NCBI RefSeq assembly: GCF_003265995.1
Contig: NZ_MVJN01000004.1
Location: 186,001 to 250,000, forward strand
Direction of reading: 5' to 3'
Length of the DNA stretch: 64,000 bases
Source: Legionella quinlivanii
GTDB taxonomy: Bacteria; Pseudomonadota; Gammaproteobacteria; Legionellales; Legionellaceae
Part shown: positions 34,575-43,959 of the stretch, one piece after another
Layout of the letters: the number at the start of each line of letters is the position of its first letter
How positions within the stretch are numbered: the stretch's first letter is position 1
Made by a program: the position numbers and the translations under genes
Notes under the pieces: generated by a model
What the model saw: only the letters and a program-made list of their open reading frames with translations
What the model was told of the DNA's origin: nothing
Database searches by the model: none

Positions 34575-35870
34575 ATGACTGACCATGACTTTCCTCCATG
34601 CCGTAACAGCTTCCGATGCCAGATTCGTGATACAAATGTCTCATACTTGACACCGATGAGAGGATTAAGTACAAATAGTTTATCCAGGGATGTGAAGGAA
34701 AGGATTATGACGCTGGAATCTCATCAGAAAAAAATTGAAACCACTTCCGAGATTATTCAAAAACGCTTTATTGAATACCGCGATCTCACGGAAACAATAA
34801 GAAAGAAGCTGGAAGCCTATTTTTTTGACAAATCCCGAACCGATAAGCTAACCGAGATAGCGAGAGGTGAGCAAGTCGGTGTAAACTTCAATGAACTCGA
34901 GCCCAAGATGAGAAAATGCCTCGTTGATGCTCAATCCTTGGCTGAAAAAGCCTGCAATTACAATAGCTTTGTATCAGCACTTGATGAATGTATAGTCAAT
35001 TCTGGCTTGCCTTTTCAGTTACAGGACGCTGCCTGCTACACATTCAAACCAGAGAAACCCTATACTCCTTTTGCACAAGCATTTATGGGACAATTTGCTG
35101 CGGCATTAAGTGTATACCGGACATGCCTGGGAATATCTGAACTGTATTATAGTATGTTTTATAATGATGCGATTCAAAACCAGGACTATTTCGATTATCT
35201 TGAATCAGTCAATGCGCTTAAGGCAGAGTTTGATGAAGGAGCTACACCCTGCCAGGAATTGTTCCGTAGAGCCACTCCCCTAAGGCAGCAAGGAAATTTA
35301 TTACTTTCCGCAAACACGGTACACAGCGGACTGGAAGCGTTTGAAAATCAATTTAATGCCTCGTCAAAACGTCTCAAAGACTTGATAATCTATGGAGAAA
35401 ATTATCTCGAAAAGATTTATGTCGACTTCCCGAACGATGCGAAAATGTGGCTAATCCATTCACGCAGCTGGCATGAGCTGCTTGCCGATCTCGCTGACCA
35501 TATATATCCGAAGTCTAAAATTATCAGCTGGTTTACCGAGTCTAAACTGGCGTTTTCCAAGAGCCATAGTCAGATGCTTCATAATGAAATTGATGAGTTT
35601 GGCAAAACCATGCTTGAGGAATCCCCTGAGTTAAGAATTGCGCTGGCAGAATCCGGCTTGACTACACTTCAGAATACACGGGTTAAACTACGCGCCAAAA
35701 TGGCTCATGAAAAACTAAGCATTAGTGAGGCTCCCAAAAGTACATTCTTCCAAAATCACTCCCATGCATCAAATAACTTTTACCGTTCTGGAACAGAAGC
35801 GCTTCGCAGTTTTGCCCCTCTACTCCCAATAGGTAATCTGTCGAACGATAAGAGTCCTGGCTGCAGCTAG
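34575..35870 (+). CDS. Hypothetical coiled-coil protein, candidate effector
   Basis: 431 residues, soluble and mainly helical, with coiled-coil-like heptads at about 45-85 (TLESHQKKIETTSEIIQKRF). The first 44 residues are low-complexity and Ser/Arg-rich, so ATG 34704 (MTLESHQ), 43 codons downstream, could be the real start. The C-terminus is Ser/Asn-rich and unstructured. No enzyme motif, signal peptide or membrane segment. Not recognised. It is the first of three same-strand orphan genes. Confidence 0.65.
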   Translation: MTDHDFPPCRNSFRCQIRDTNVSYLTPMRGLSTNSLSRDVKERIMTLESHQKKIETTSEIIQKRFIEYRDLTETIRKKLEAYFFDKSRTDKLTEIARGEQVGVNFNELEPKMRKCLVDAQSLAEKACNYNSFVSALDECIVNSGLPFQLQDAACYTFKPEKPYTPFAQAFMGQFAAALSVYRTCLGISELYYSMFYNDAIQNQDYFDYLESVNALKAEFDEGATPCQELFRRATPLRQQGNLLLSANTVHSGLEAFENQFNASSKRLKDLIIYGENYLEKIYVDFPNDAKMWLIHSRSWHELLADLADHIYPKSKIISWFTESKLAFSKSHSQMLHNEIDEFGKTMLEESPELRIALAESGLTTLQNTRVKLRAKMAHEKLSISEAPKSTFFQNHSHASNNFYRSGTEALRSFAPLLPIGNLSNDKSPGCS

Positions 35871-36031
35871 TAAAATTGCCACCCTGTTATTACGCTCTGA
35901 TTAATAATAACGGGGTCGGACCAATTAATTCGATGAGCATGTAAAGCATCGTAACTATTCCTGAATAATAGATACAAAAATCAGGATAGCTGCTAAACTA
36001 GCACCAGTTTTAAAACCAAGAGAACAATATA

Positions 36032-36286
36032 ATGTCCAAAAAACACAATAAGCCTCAGGAAATTGAGCAAATCCACGAATATGATTTTACTGATGAAGAG
36101 TTTGTAGATGATATGATGGATATGGATGATTTCATGTGCCATGCCGCTGAAACCTTAAAATCAGCTCAGGCTACCGCATTAGAATTAACCAAATTAGCTC
36201 TTCAACATTCAAAAAATGCGGATGAAAATACAGTTTTTGAATTATTTCGCCGCGCCGCAGAAGAAATTAATGAGATTTACGGATAA
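36032..36286 (+). CDS. Small acidic hypothetical protein
   Basis: 84 residues with an Asp/Glu/Met-rich first half (YDFTDEEFVDDMMDMDDFM) and a C-terminal amphipathic helix. The composition and predicted acidity suit a chaperone-like or regulatory small protein, but no family is recognised. Upstream AGAG is a weak ribosome-binding site. The helices and lack of stops support a real gene. Confidence 0.6.
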   Translation: MSKKHNKPQEIEQIHEYDFTDEEFVDDMMDMDDFMCHAAETLKSAQATALELTKLALQHSKNADENTVFELFRRAAEEINEIYG

Positions 36287-36443
36287 TTAAACGGATTCAT
36301 GACTCTGGATATCGGCTCCGACAACCGATATCCAGATAACGGCAAAACTGCTGATCCAGGTGTCAGACTTTCTAATAAAAAAACAGCACCCAATGGCCAA
36401 AAAATGATACAATAAGGCATTTTTAACACCAAGAAAACAAATT

Positions 36444-37832
36444 ATGCCTAATTATGTAGCTACCGTATCCGCGAAGTGGTTGAAAGAAAATACAGTGATT
36501 TATTCTTTTGATGATGCAGAGGATACAGCGTTTTCTGATGAAGAATTGAAGAAAGCAAGTTCATTAGATAAGCAGAACGAACAAAGAAAAGACGAGCCTC
36601 CGTTAAAGCAAGTTAAGGCCTTGTTTTCTTTATTTTTTATGTATAGTGCTCCCATCTCCTTCCCTATTGGATATCTTCCTTTTAAAAAGCACAACCTTTC
36701 TTATTTAAAATTAAGATTTGATCATCCATATTCTATGCGGCTAAGTGCTTATGGAGAGGAAAATCAACATTTTAAGACACCGCTTCAGCTAGCACCTGGT
36801 GATAATGGCGATTTTGAACAGGTCGGTATAGAAGGTCAGGAAACAGTAAGATTACATTTATTCACCGATGAGATTCTTAGCGGCGATGGTGTATTTGATT
36901 TAACACAGGGCGCATTTTTTAATAACCAGAACCAGGTTGATCAATTTAAAGGTAAATTTGAGGATTTAAGGGCTTATTTTGGATTGCCAATATTCAGGGA
37001 ATACAAAATTCATATTTGTACCAGTGAAGTAGGACATAAAAAATTCAACAACAAGAAAGATGAACTCGAATGCATGCTCAAAGACTATGAGTCAGAATAC
37101 CAACAGATAAAAAAGGGGCTGGAAGAACTGTCAGCACAACAACCCCAAGCTATACCCGTATCGAAGCTAGTGGCGTTGCTAGAATTGGTTCGCATTCCAG
37201 ATCAAGAGAAGGTTTTATCACGTAAGGGCCAGTCACTAGCCCAAATCCGCAATATAATTGAGAATTATTTTATAAATTTAGGGGATTTAATTGATCATTA
37301 TCAGGACATTTTATGCGAAATAGAAACTTACATCTTTTCTGATCCAACCTATCTGGCTCCAGATAACTCTCCCTGGCGGATCATTACATTTCCATCAGGT
37401 ATTGGTATGTCATGGATTGAGCGGCATTTTCCACAAACGCTAAATTATAGTCAAGAACTCATTGAACAAGCGGAGCAAGAAAAGACTATTCCCCTTGTAT
37501 TATCCATGCCTGAACCAATTTATGAGACCTTTTTGGCAGAAATCCAACCGGGGACCAAGTTTAAGCAAATAGGGCTGGTAGTGGAGAGGGACCAATATAT
37601 TATTCAATTTCCTGACAATACTCTTGCTAGTGATATTGATAAAAATCTGCCAAAAACAAAAGAAGCAATTAAGAACTACAAACCTAATCAACCACCGGGT
37701 CCTGCGAAAGAATTACCTGAGAAGAAAGAATTGCCAAAGGATAGCTTTTTTTCTACAATCAAAGTTAGTTCTAACAGACAAAATAAAGAATTAAGTTCAG
37801 AAAGAACCCCTTTACTGAATAGTCATAGATAA
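36444..37832 (+). CDS. Hypothetical protein ending in an acidic dileucine motif, candidate effector
   Basis: 462 residues. The N-terminal 200 residues are mixed alpha/beta. A coiled coil covers about 210-240 (KKDELECMLKDYESEYQQIK). A Pro/Lys-rich linker (395-440) leads to a disordered tail SSERTPLLNSHR. ERTPLL fits the eukaryotic [DE]xxxL[LI] sorting signal read by clathrin adaptors AP-1/AP-2/AP-3. A short hydrophobic stretch (LFSLFFMYSAPISFPIGYL, about 61-79) may touch membrane. No enzymatic motif or homologue is recognised; the effector role is inferred. Confidence 0.65.
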   Translation: MPNYVATVSAKWLKENTVIYSFDDAEDTAFSDEELKKASSLDKQNEQRKDEPPLKQVKALFSLFFMYSAPISFPIGYLPFKKHNLSYLKLRFDHPYSMRLSAYGEENQHFKTPLQLAPGDNGDFEQVGIEGQETVRLHLFTDEILSGDGVFDLTQGAFFNNQNQVDQFKGKFEDLRAYFGLPIFREYKIHICTSEVGHKKFNNKKDELECMLKDYESEYQQIKKGLEELSAQQPQAIPVSKLVALLELVRIPDQEKVLSRKGQSLAQIRNIIENYFINLGDLIDHYQDILCEIETYIFSDPTYLAPDNSPWRIITFPSGIGMSWIERHFPQTLNYSQELIEQAEQEKTIPLVLSMPEPIYETFLAEIQPGTKFKQIGLVVERDQYIIQFPDNTLASDIDKNLPKTKEAIKNYKPNQPPGPAKELPEKKELPKDSFFSTIKVSSNRQNKELSSERTPLLNSHR

Positions 37833-37942
37833 TCACCAAGCAACCCTTTACCAATAATCCAAAATTATTTTAAGGTAATAAAAATAAAGGTTTAAAAATG
37901 TTTGGAAAAGTAGTAATTAATACTCAGCCTGATATCAGCTAT

Positions 37943-38169
37943 GTAGCCTGGTTGGCGCATTGCGACAACCAGGTTTTCAATCCTGATAGCCTAATCCCCA
38001 ATTTCGCGGAAGACTCCCCTTCCTGATGGATTGATAAACGCCAGAACAGGCACAGGAATTTCGACTTTCTAAATAAGAGTAAAAAAATAAATTGCTTCGA
38101 TGAGAAAAATCACGTCGATATCGCGCACTTGTAGCAAACCCGGTTGTCGCAATGCGCCAACCAGGCTAC
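37943..38169. repeat. MITE-like element with 34-35 base terminal inverted repeats
   Basis: GTAGCCTGGTTGGCGCATTG onward (37943-37977) is matched in inverse by CAATGCGCCAACCAGGCTAC (ending 38169), enclosing about 158 bases without a gene. The arms resemble widespread proteobacterial intergenic repeats of the GTAG-GCGCA-TGCGACAACC type. Confidence 0.7.
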
Positions 38170-38212
38170 GCTGCTTGTCTTCCTCCGGTTAAAGAAAACA
38201 CTTTGAGCAAGG

Positions 38213-39052
38213 TTAAACTAATAGGCAAGCAGTGGAGCTTACTCTGTCTGACTCCTCAATATAATTTTCTCCACGCTCAAGAGGAGTTTTGCTGATACCA
38301 AAATCCAACAATGCTTTTTCTGCTAAGAGTTTATCCTCTGCAGCACAGGCATGCAGGAATGCCTGGCAGAATACCTCTTGGGGTGTTAACCCATAGCGAC
38401 CGGGTGAGTTGGTCAATACCTCAAGCACAGGATGGCTGCAATTAGCCGACATTCTGTTATATTTTGCATATTTATATTTCCAAACTGATTGAAGCTGTGC
38501 CAGATGCTGAATTTCTTGCTCAATACTTCGCTCAGAATGTAAAAAGGAAAAAAAGCGCTGACCATCTACATTTAAAGTGTTGGACAGCATCCAAGCATAA
38601 GTTACCAAGGCGGGGCGAAACAGTGCTTTTGCCTGAAAAGCTTGTTGCTTATAGGTAATATTTAGATGCTCATCTCTTGCATCACCTTGAAGTAGCATTG
38701 TTCTGCGATCAAAGATCATGTCAATCTGGGTTTTATCAATGATCTGAATATGTTTATCAACCACACACAAAGCAGTGGCAATATGAGTTTGTGGGGAAAA
38801 AGGATTAACCTCTCCTGAAGAATTGGCAATCGTTGGATCCAATATAATCACGCGCAAAGTCTGCCTGTGTTTTTTTACTGGAATGGCTTGAATCAATTGT
38901 TGTTCATTTTCAAAAATGGAGTTTTTATTGTTGGCAGTAGCAATTAATAAATTGCCAGAAACACTTGTGGAACGAATTGAATGATACTGCCGGACTTGGT
39001 TCAAATTTGTTTTAAATTTAGGACCCAATGATTTACGAAAAAAACTCCACAT
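38213..39052 (-). CDS. Hypothetical protein with presequence-like N-terminus and CaaX end, candidate effector
   Basis: 279 residues, ATG 39052 after AAGG. The first 40 residues have many Arg/Lys/Ser and no acidic residue (SFFRKSLGPKFK, then VRQYHSIRSTS), as in mitochondrial presequences. A central segment (LRVIILDPTIANSS, THIATALCVVDKHIQIIDKT) is alpha/beta-like. The last residues are STACLLV, so CLLV is a possible CaaX prenylation box, though Val at the last position is not the commonest. The two signals predict different destinations, so at least one may be fortuitous. No family recognised. Confidence 0.65.
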   Translation of the reverse strand: MWSFFRKSLGPKFKTNLNQVRQYHSIRSTSVSGNLLIATANNKNSIFENEQQLIQAIPVKKHRQTLRVIILDPTIANSSGEVNPFSPQTHIATALCVVDKHIQIIDKTQIDMIFDRRTMLLQGDARDEHLNITYKQQAFQAKALFRPALVTYAWMLSNTLNVDGQRFFSFLHSERSIEQEIQHLAQLQSVWKYKYAKYNRMSANCSHPVLEVLTNSPGRYGLTPQEVFCQAFLHACAAEDKLLAEKALLDFGISKTPLERGENYIEESDRVSSTACLLV

Positions 39053-39093
39053 AAAAATGCCTTAACCAATATTGCAAATAAATTATCTTTTCA

Positions 39094-39193
39094 ACGTCAT
39101 CCTGAACGCAGTGAAGGATCTCCTGAATCTGGCTCAGTTTTAAGCAGTTTGAGATCCTTCGCTACGCTCAGGATGACGTACCTGGGGAGTTAC
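39094..39193. repeat. Hairpin repeat family A, copy 2
   Basis: Near-identical to 12369-12468, with arms ACGTCATCCTGAACGCAG and CGCTCAGGATGACGT and the same trailing ACCTGGGGAGTTAC. It supplies the stop codon and last codons of the GNAT gene at 39168. Confidence 0.85.
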
Positions 39194-40175
39194 ATTTTTT
39201 TGTAAACCAAAGAACTAAATCATCATCAAGCGGGTAACTTTTTCCAGGGATAGTTGGTTGATAATTATAGGTTATGCCCTTACCATCGGGGATGTAGCCA
39301 CGATTAATATACAGTTTTTGTGCAGAACCATAATCTGCATACAGACCTACACCAATTCCCACCATTTTATATTTTGACGCGGCTTCTTTCTCTGCTTTTT
39401 CCATCAGAGCTGTGCCAATACCCAATTTTCTGAAAGCCGGTAATACATTTAAGTCCATTATTTCAGGAATATTATTTTCTTTAAAATCACTATATTGTGA
39501 CTCCCATTTCAAAGTCACATAACCTGCAAAATGATCTTCCAGATAGGCCACCCAAATTATACGCTTTTGTTTCTTTTGCTCATTCAGATATTGCTCAAAT
39601 ATAGAGGCTGGCTTTTCTGTCCAATTGGATTGAGTAAAGCCCTCAACGATAACAGGAATATCAGATGGTGTTAGCAGCCTTAATGACAAGGAGCGATGCC
39701 TTAGAGTTTTCTCCATAACAAAATTGGTGAGTTGACAGCCTCTGATAGTAACACTTTGCTTCTTAATTACTTGAAACCCTCTTTTTTCAAAAAATGGTTT
39801 GGCGGTAATACTGACCTCAGCATATATCCGGGGTACGTTATTTTCTTTTGCTTTTTTTTCTATTGCAGTCATTAATGCAGAGGCAACCCCTTGACTTTGG
39901 AATTCATGATGAACATAAAAACAATCGATATGCCCATCAGGCTCGAACTCAGCAAATCCGACTATTGTGTTTTCTAACAAGGCAACGACAGGAGTAATTT
40001 TCTCCCATTTCTGCTTCCATCCATTTAATTCCAAGGATGTAGAAGGGGCCCAGGCATTGATTTGCTCCGGCGAATAATCGCGGATGTTGATGTTATGAAT
40101 GGTGTTGTAATAAATACCTGCCAAATCCTGCGCATCATTTGCTTTATATTGTCTGATTGTAATTTTATTCTTCAT
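39168..40175 (-). CDS. Tandem GNAT N-acetyltransferase
   Basis: About 335 residues with two GNAT folds. The first (residues 1-155) has the acetyl-CoA loop FQSQGVASALM; the second (about 165-310) has FRKLGIGTALM, both matching Q/RxxGxG/A. The first half resembles YafP-like enzymes. Substrates may be amines, antibiotics or proteins. ATG 40175 has GAGA six bases upstream; TTG 40187 is less likely. The last few residues (NSPGTSS) are read from repeat A, so the native C-terminus has been replaced. Confidence 0.88.
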   Translation of the reverse strand: MKNKITIRQYKANDAQDLAGIYYNTIHNINIRDYSPEQINAWAPSTSLELNGWKQKWEKITPVVALLENTIVGFAEFEPDGHIDCFYVHHEFQSQGVASALMTAIEKKAKENNVPRIYAEVSITAKPFFEKRGFQVIKKQSVTIRGCQLTNFVMEKTLRHRSLSLRLLTPSDIPVIVEGFTQSNWTEKPASIFEQYLNEQKKQKRIIWVAYLEDHFAGYVTLKWESQYSDFKENNIPEIMDLNVLPAFRKLGIGTALMEKAEKEAASKYKMVGIGVGLYADYGSAQKLYINRGYIPDGKGITYNYQPTIPGKSYPLDDDLVLWFTKKCNSPGTSS

Positions 40176-40686
40176 ACAGATTCTCAAAATTTAATATTTT
40201 TTAAACTGAAGCGATGTGCATAAACAAGGTGATTTTATATCTTTTTTGCTAAGAGCGGTTAAAATCTTAGCTTTGGCCAAGACGTAGGTCAGTCAATGAA
40301 TTAGAAGCTGTTGTTTTAGAGTATTAATGGAACATTAACACTGGAACTATGATCTTGATCTGCTTTAAGCATGTTCAGCTGATATCCAAATCGAAATCTC
40401 TCTTCTTCTACTGGCATGGCATTCCCGGCGTTATGCAGTGGTTCAAAATAAAGAATATAGAAATTTTTACCTGAAGGTAATACGCATCTGAAAAAAGAGT
40501 CCAGGATTGATTCAAACTATAATGCCGGCAATCGCTATTAAAGAGACTCAATGAGATTGTCTGTAACCAGCGCCTGGTGTTATATTCGGTATTCCCTAAG
40601 TAAAAATCTAGCATGCAACTTTTTAGCGTTCAGTAACTCGCTTTGTGTAATCTCTGAGCGGTATTCTTAAATGGATTTTGAACAAT
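40176..40686. other. Intergenic gap, no gene seen
   Basis: About 510 bases between divergently read genes. A 68-codon minus-strand frame at 40408-40614 lacks a ribosome-binding site and looks fortuitous. No repeat or RNA was recognised. Confidence 0.4.
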
Positions 40687-42294
40687 ATGGTAAAAATACA
40701 AAGATTTTACTTTAAGCAGCTATTAAAGCTGTCACTTGTTTTTTTGATTTTCATACACACATCGTATGCTGATAAAGAAAATTCGCTCGAACTGGAAGCA
40801 GAGGATCAAGCTGAGGCCCTTTTAGCCGTTAAACTGGAAAACTCTTACTGCTATGGTAAGTATAATTATCACGCTTGCCTGAATCTGATTGCCGGCTCGA
40901 ATACTCCAGTGGTTTTAACTATAGCTAATCGCTCGACACGAGTTACCGCTTATGGGATTCAAGCTGTCTTGCCTGTAAATATGGGTGTCACCCAGGATGC
41001 TTCAAGTTGTGCAATTTTGCCGCCTTTAGCAAGCTGCACTTTACGCTTTCTTCCAGGCATGAATAGCTACCCGCAGGTTTCTGTACCCATTATAGGCACA
41101 AATGCTGCCACAACTTATGTTACGATGGAGGTGCTGCCACCCACTACATTGAGTATCGCCGTAGCAGGCTCACCGCTTGTCATACCTAAAGGTGACAACC
41201 GCTCGTTAACTATTACTAATACGTCAAATTTTAACGCCTTTGCCATTCATTCGGATTTCACGGGCACAGCTTTGGATGGACAGGTGGTTGAATCAGGAAA
41301 TACCTGTGCTGTGGTAGCGCCTGGGGCTAACTGCATGGTTACCTATACCGCCATTAACACCGTCGTGCCGCCTACAAATTTTCCCATATTCGGAACGAAT
41401 ACCCTTGCGGTAAATGCGGTCATTTCTGTCACCTCCCCTTTTGCCTATGCCACAAACAATGTCCCATCCGGAAATATAACCCAATGTTTAAGGAACTCTC
41501 TAACCGGTGAATTAAGCAATTGTAGTGTTATGGGTCCATTTCCGGCCATCAATAACCCCAGCAATATTGTGTTTAATCAAACTGACACACTGGCTTACAT
41601 TAGCAGTTCCTCGAGTAACGCCGTCACTCAGTGCTCTGTAACTCCCATAACCGGTACTTTAACTAATTGTACGGATTCGGTTATAGGCGGGCTGACTAAC
41701 TCATCAGGACTAACACTGAACCCAACAGGCTCCTTCCTCTACATTCTTAATTCATCCGGCGCTACTCCCTTAATAAAATGCCCGATTGATGGAGTGGGCA
41801 TGATTGTTACTGCAGGCTGTGTCAATTCCGGTGCAACACCGCCGGCAGGTCAAGTTCATAGTGGAATTACTTTCAATGCCGCAGGGACACGGGCTTATCT
41901 TGTCAATCAGTTCCAGACGACTATATGTAACGTTGATGGCACCGGGCAATTAATCGGTTGTGTTAACCCTCCATCTGCAGCAATTACTTTTGCTAATGGC
42001 AGCATGGCATTTTTTAACAATGAAAGCTTTGCCTATGTAGCAGTTACCTCTTTGAATTCGGTTGCCAGATGCGTGGTTCTCAATACCGGAATGCTAACTA
42101 GCTGCTTTACCGCAGGTGGGGCAGTTACTAATCCTCAGAATATTGCGATAGATGAGGCTAATAGTCTTATTTACATCAGTGATAACACAAGTGTGTCAAA
42201 ATGCCGTATCGACCCTGTCACAGGAAACTTTTTTGACTGTATGGATTCAGGGGCAACAAATCTGAATACACCTGATGGTATATCATTAAATTAA
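40687..42294 (+). CDS. Secreted propeller-like protein with Cys-x-TG-x-Cys repeats
   Basis: About 535 residues. A signal peptide (LLKLSLVFLIFIHTSYADK) is followed by Ig-like/choice-of-anchor-type beta domains (60-260). From about 265 there are at least five repeats of the form C-x-l-x-x-x-TG-x-l-x-x-C followed by a strand such as IVFNQTDTLAYIS. Each repeat carries a pair of Cys about 12 apart and looks like a propeller blade (lactonase/NHL type). ATG 40687 is preferred because it starts the signal peptide; TTG 40678 is an alternative. Such proteins are common in Legionella as exported proteins of unknown function. Confidence 0.75.
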   Translation: MVKIQRFYFKQLLKLSLVFLIFIHTSYADKENSLELEAEDQAEALLAVKLENSYCYGKYNYHACLNLIAGSNTPVVLTIANRSTRVTAYGIQAVLPVNMGVTQDASSCAILPPLASCTLRFLPGMNSYPQVSVPIIGTNAATTYVTMEVLPPTTLSIAVAGSPLVIPKGDNRSLTITNTSNFNAFAIHSDFTGTALDGQVVESGNTCAVVAPGANCMVTYTAINTVVPPTNFPIFGTNTLAVNAVISVTSPFAYATNNVPSGNITQCLRNSLTGELSNCSVMGPFPAINNPSNIVFNQTDTLAYISSSSSNAVTQCSVTPITGTLTNCTDSVIGGLTNSSGLTLNPTGSFLYILNSSGATPLIKCPIDGVGMIVTAGCVNSGATPPAGQVHSGITFNAAGTRAYLVNQFQTTICNVDGTGQLIGCVNPPSAAITFANGSMAFFNNESFAYVAVTSLNSVARCVVLNTGMLTSCFTAGGAVTNPQNIAIDEANSLIYISDNTSVSKCRIDPVTGNFFDCMDSGATNLNTPDGISLN

Positions 42295-42406
42295 TAATAA
42301 AAATCAAGAACTTATTTATTGAGGGGGTCTATTGAATGGCCTCCTCCAAGTGGTGATTCCAGAGCAGGACTTCTTTTAGAATCTCTTTTACTACCAGAGT
42401 ATTTCT

Positions 42407-43945
42407 TTATAACCGCCCATTAGCTAATGCGCTCAATACCTCAGTTGCTTTAGTTAAAATGCCCTTCTTCTTTTCGGGATCCATTTTATCCCAATTGAGA
42501 TAAGCATAATGAAGGCGCTGATTGTTTTTAAGTACGTTTTGGTGTGTAGCTATAAAATTCCAGTAAAGGGAATTAAAAGGACATGCTTTTTCACCTATCA
42601 CCTCTGCCGGATTATAAGCACATGATTTGCAAAAGTTACTCATTTTTTGAATGTATTTGCCACTGGCGGCATAAGGCTTGCTCGCCATCACCCCGCCATC
42701 AGCATACAGAGCCATCCCCAGAGTGTTTGGCAACTCCACCCATTCATAAGCATCCGCATACACGGCTAAATACCACTCACAGACTTCTTTCGGATTAATG
42801 CCTGCCAAGAGCGCAAAATTACCGGTAATCATCAAACGTTGAATATGATGAGAGTAGGCTTCGACCCTTGTCTGCCGAACGACTTCTTTCATACAAAACA
42901 TTTGAGTGTGCTCTCCCCAATATAGAGAGGGCAGCGGCCTGGATGCATTAAAATAGTTTTTGTCTGCATAGTCAGGCATCAAGAGCCAATAGATGCCGCG
43001 GACGTACTCACGCCATCCCAGAATTTGACGAATAAAACCCTCGACGGCATTCAAAGGAGCTGCTTTATTTTTCAAAGCGTCTTCTGCCATGCGGCATAAT
43101 TCCAAGGGCAACAGGAGCCCTGCATTCAGATAAAAGGATAATCTGGAATGGTATAAATTGACCTCATCAGAGCGCATGGCGTCCTGGTAATCACCAAAAA
43201 ACCCTAAACAATGTTCTATGAAGTAGCTGGCCTCATCCAGAGCCTGCTCACGGGTCACGGCAAAATTAAACGGCTGCAGTTGGCCGAAATGATTGGAAAA
43301 TTCTTTTTCCACCAGGCTTAAAACTTCTGAAGTCATCTCATCTATAGGATGCACTATTCTGCTGGGAAATGTTTCAACATGATTTGCATTTTTTCGATTT
43401 TGCTCATCGTAATTCCAGCTTCCTCCTACCGGCCTGTTCTTACTTTCAATGAGGATCTCATGCTTTTGACGCATCATGCGGTAGAAGTATTCCATGCGCA
43501 GTTGCTTTTTGTCTTTTGCCCATATTTTAAACTCATCCAGTGTGCATAGAAACCGAGTATCTTCATGAATGACGAGGGGTATCGGCATTTCCCTTTTTAA
43601 TGTTTCCAATTTTTGAAGAACACGCCATTCTCCAGGGTAAGTCACATGCACCTCGGAAATTTTTTCTTCTCTGATGGCTCGATACAGTTCATCCTCAAAA
43701 TTGCCAGTGTTGCCAGCATCGTCATATTGGGTATACCGAACGCGGTATCCAAGCGCTTTTAAGCGCTTGGAAAAACGGCGCATCGCTGAAAACAGGAAAG
43801 CAATTTTTTTAGGATGGTGAGCAACATAGGTGGCTTCCTCCATCACTTCGCAAAGAAAAATCACATCATTGCGCTTGTCGATTACTGTGAGAGAAGAAAG
43901 CGATTCACTTAATTGATCGCCCAAAAGAAAACACAGTCTCGTCAT
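42407..43945 (-). CDS. Cryptochrome/photolyase family protein, FeS-BCP type
   Basis: 512 residues, ATG 43945 with AGGA seven bases upstream. It matches the PhrB-like (6-4) photolyase group: N-terminal Rossmann start LCFLLGDQLS, FAD-domain segments IRQILGWREYVRGIYW and LPNTLGMALYADGG, and C-terminal Cys residues in NFCKSCAY and ACPFNSLYW (the first Cys of the set lies upstream) that hold a 4Fe-4S cluster. The family repairs UV lesions using blue light. It precedes, within 14 bases, the end of the SDR gene on the same strand, forming an operon (SDR first). Such clusters are often under light- or B12-responsive control, but no regulator is visible here. Confidence 0.93.
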   Translation of the reverse strand: MTRLCFLLGDQLSESLSSLTVIDKRNDVIFLCEVMEEATYVAHHPKKIAFLFSAMRRFSKRLKALGYRVRYTQYDDAGNTGNFEDELYRAIREEKISEVHVTYPGEWRVLQKLETLKREMPIPLVIHEDTRFLCTLDEFKIWAKDKKQLRMEYFYRMMRQKHEILIESKNRPVGGSWNYDEQNRKNANHVETFPSRIVHPIDEMTSEVLSLVEKEFSNHFGQLQPFNFAVTREQALDEASYFIEHCLGFFGDYQDAMRSDEVNLYHSRLSFYLNAGLLLPLELCRMAEDALKNKAAPLNAVEGFIRQILGWREYVRGIYWLLMPDYADKNYFNASRPLPSLYWGEHTQMFCMKEVVRQTRVEAYSHHIQRLMITGNFALLAGINPKEVCEWYLAVYADAYEWVELPNTLGMALYADGGVMASKPYAASGKYIQKMSNFCKSCAYNPAEVIGEKACPFNSLYWNFIATHQNVLKNNQRLHYAYLNWDKMDPEKKKGILTKATEVLSALANGRL

Positions 43946-43959
43946 AGCATATCCTGAAC

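Noticed and set aside
40408-40614. 68-codon minus-strand frame in the gap before the propeller gene
   Set aside because: No ribosome-binding site, odd composition and no recognisable similarity.
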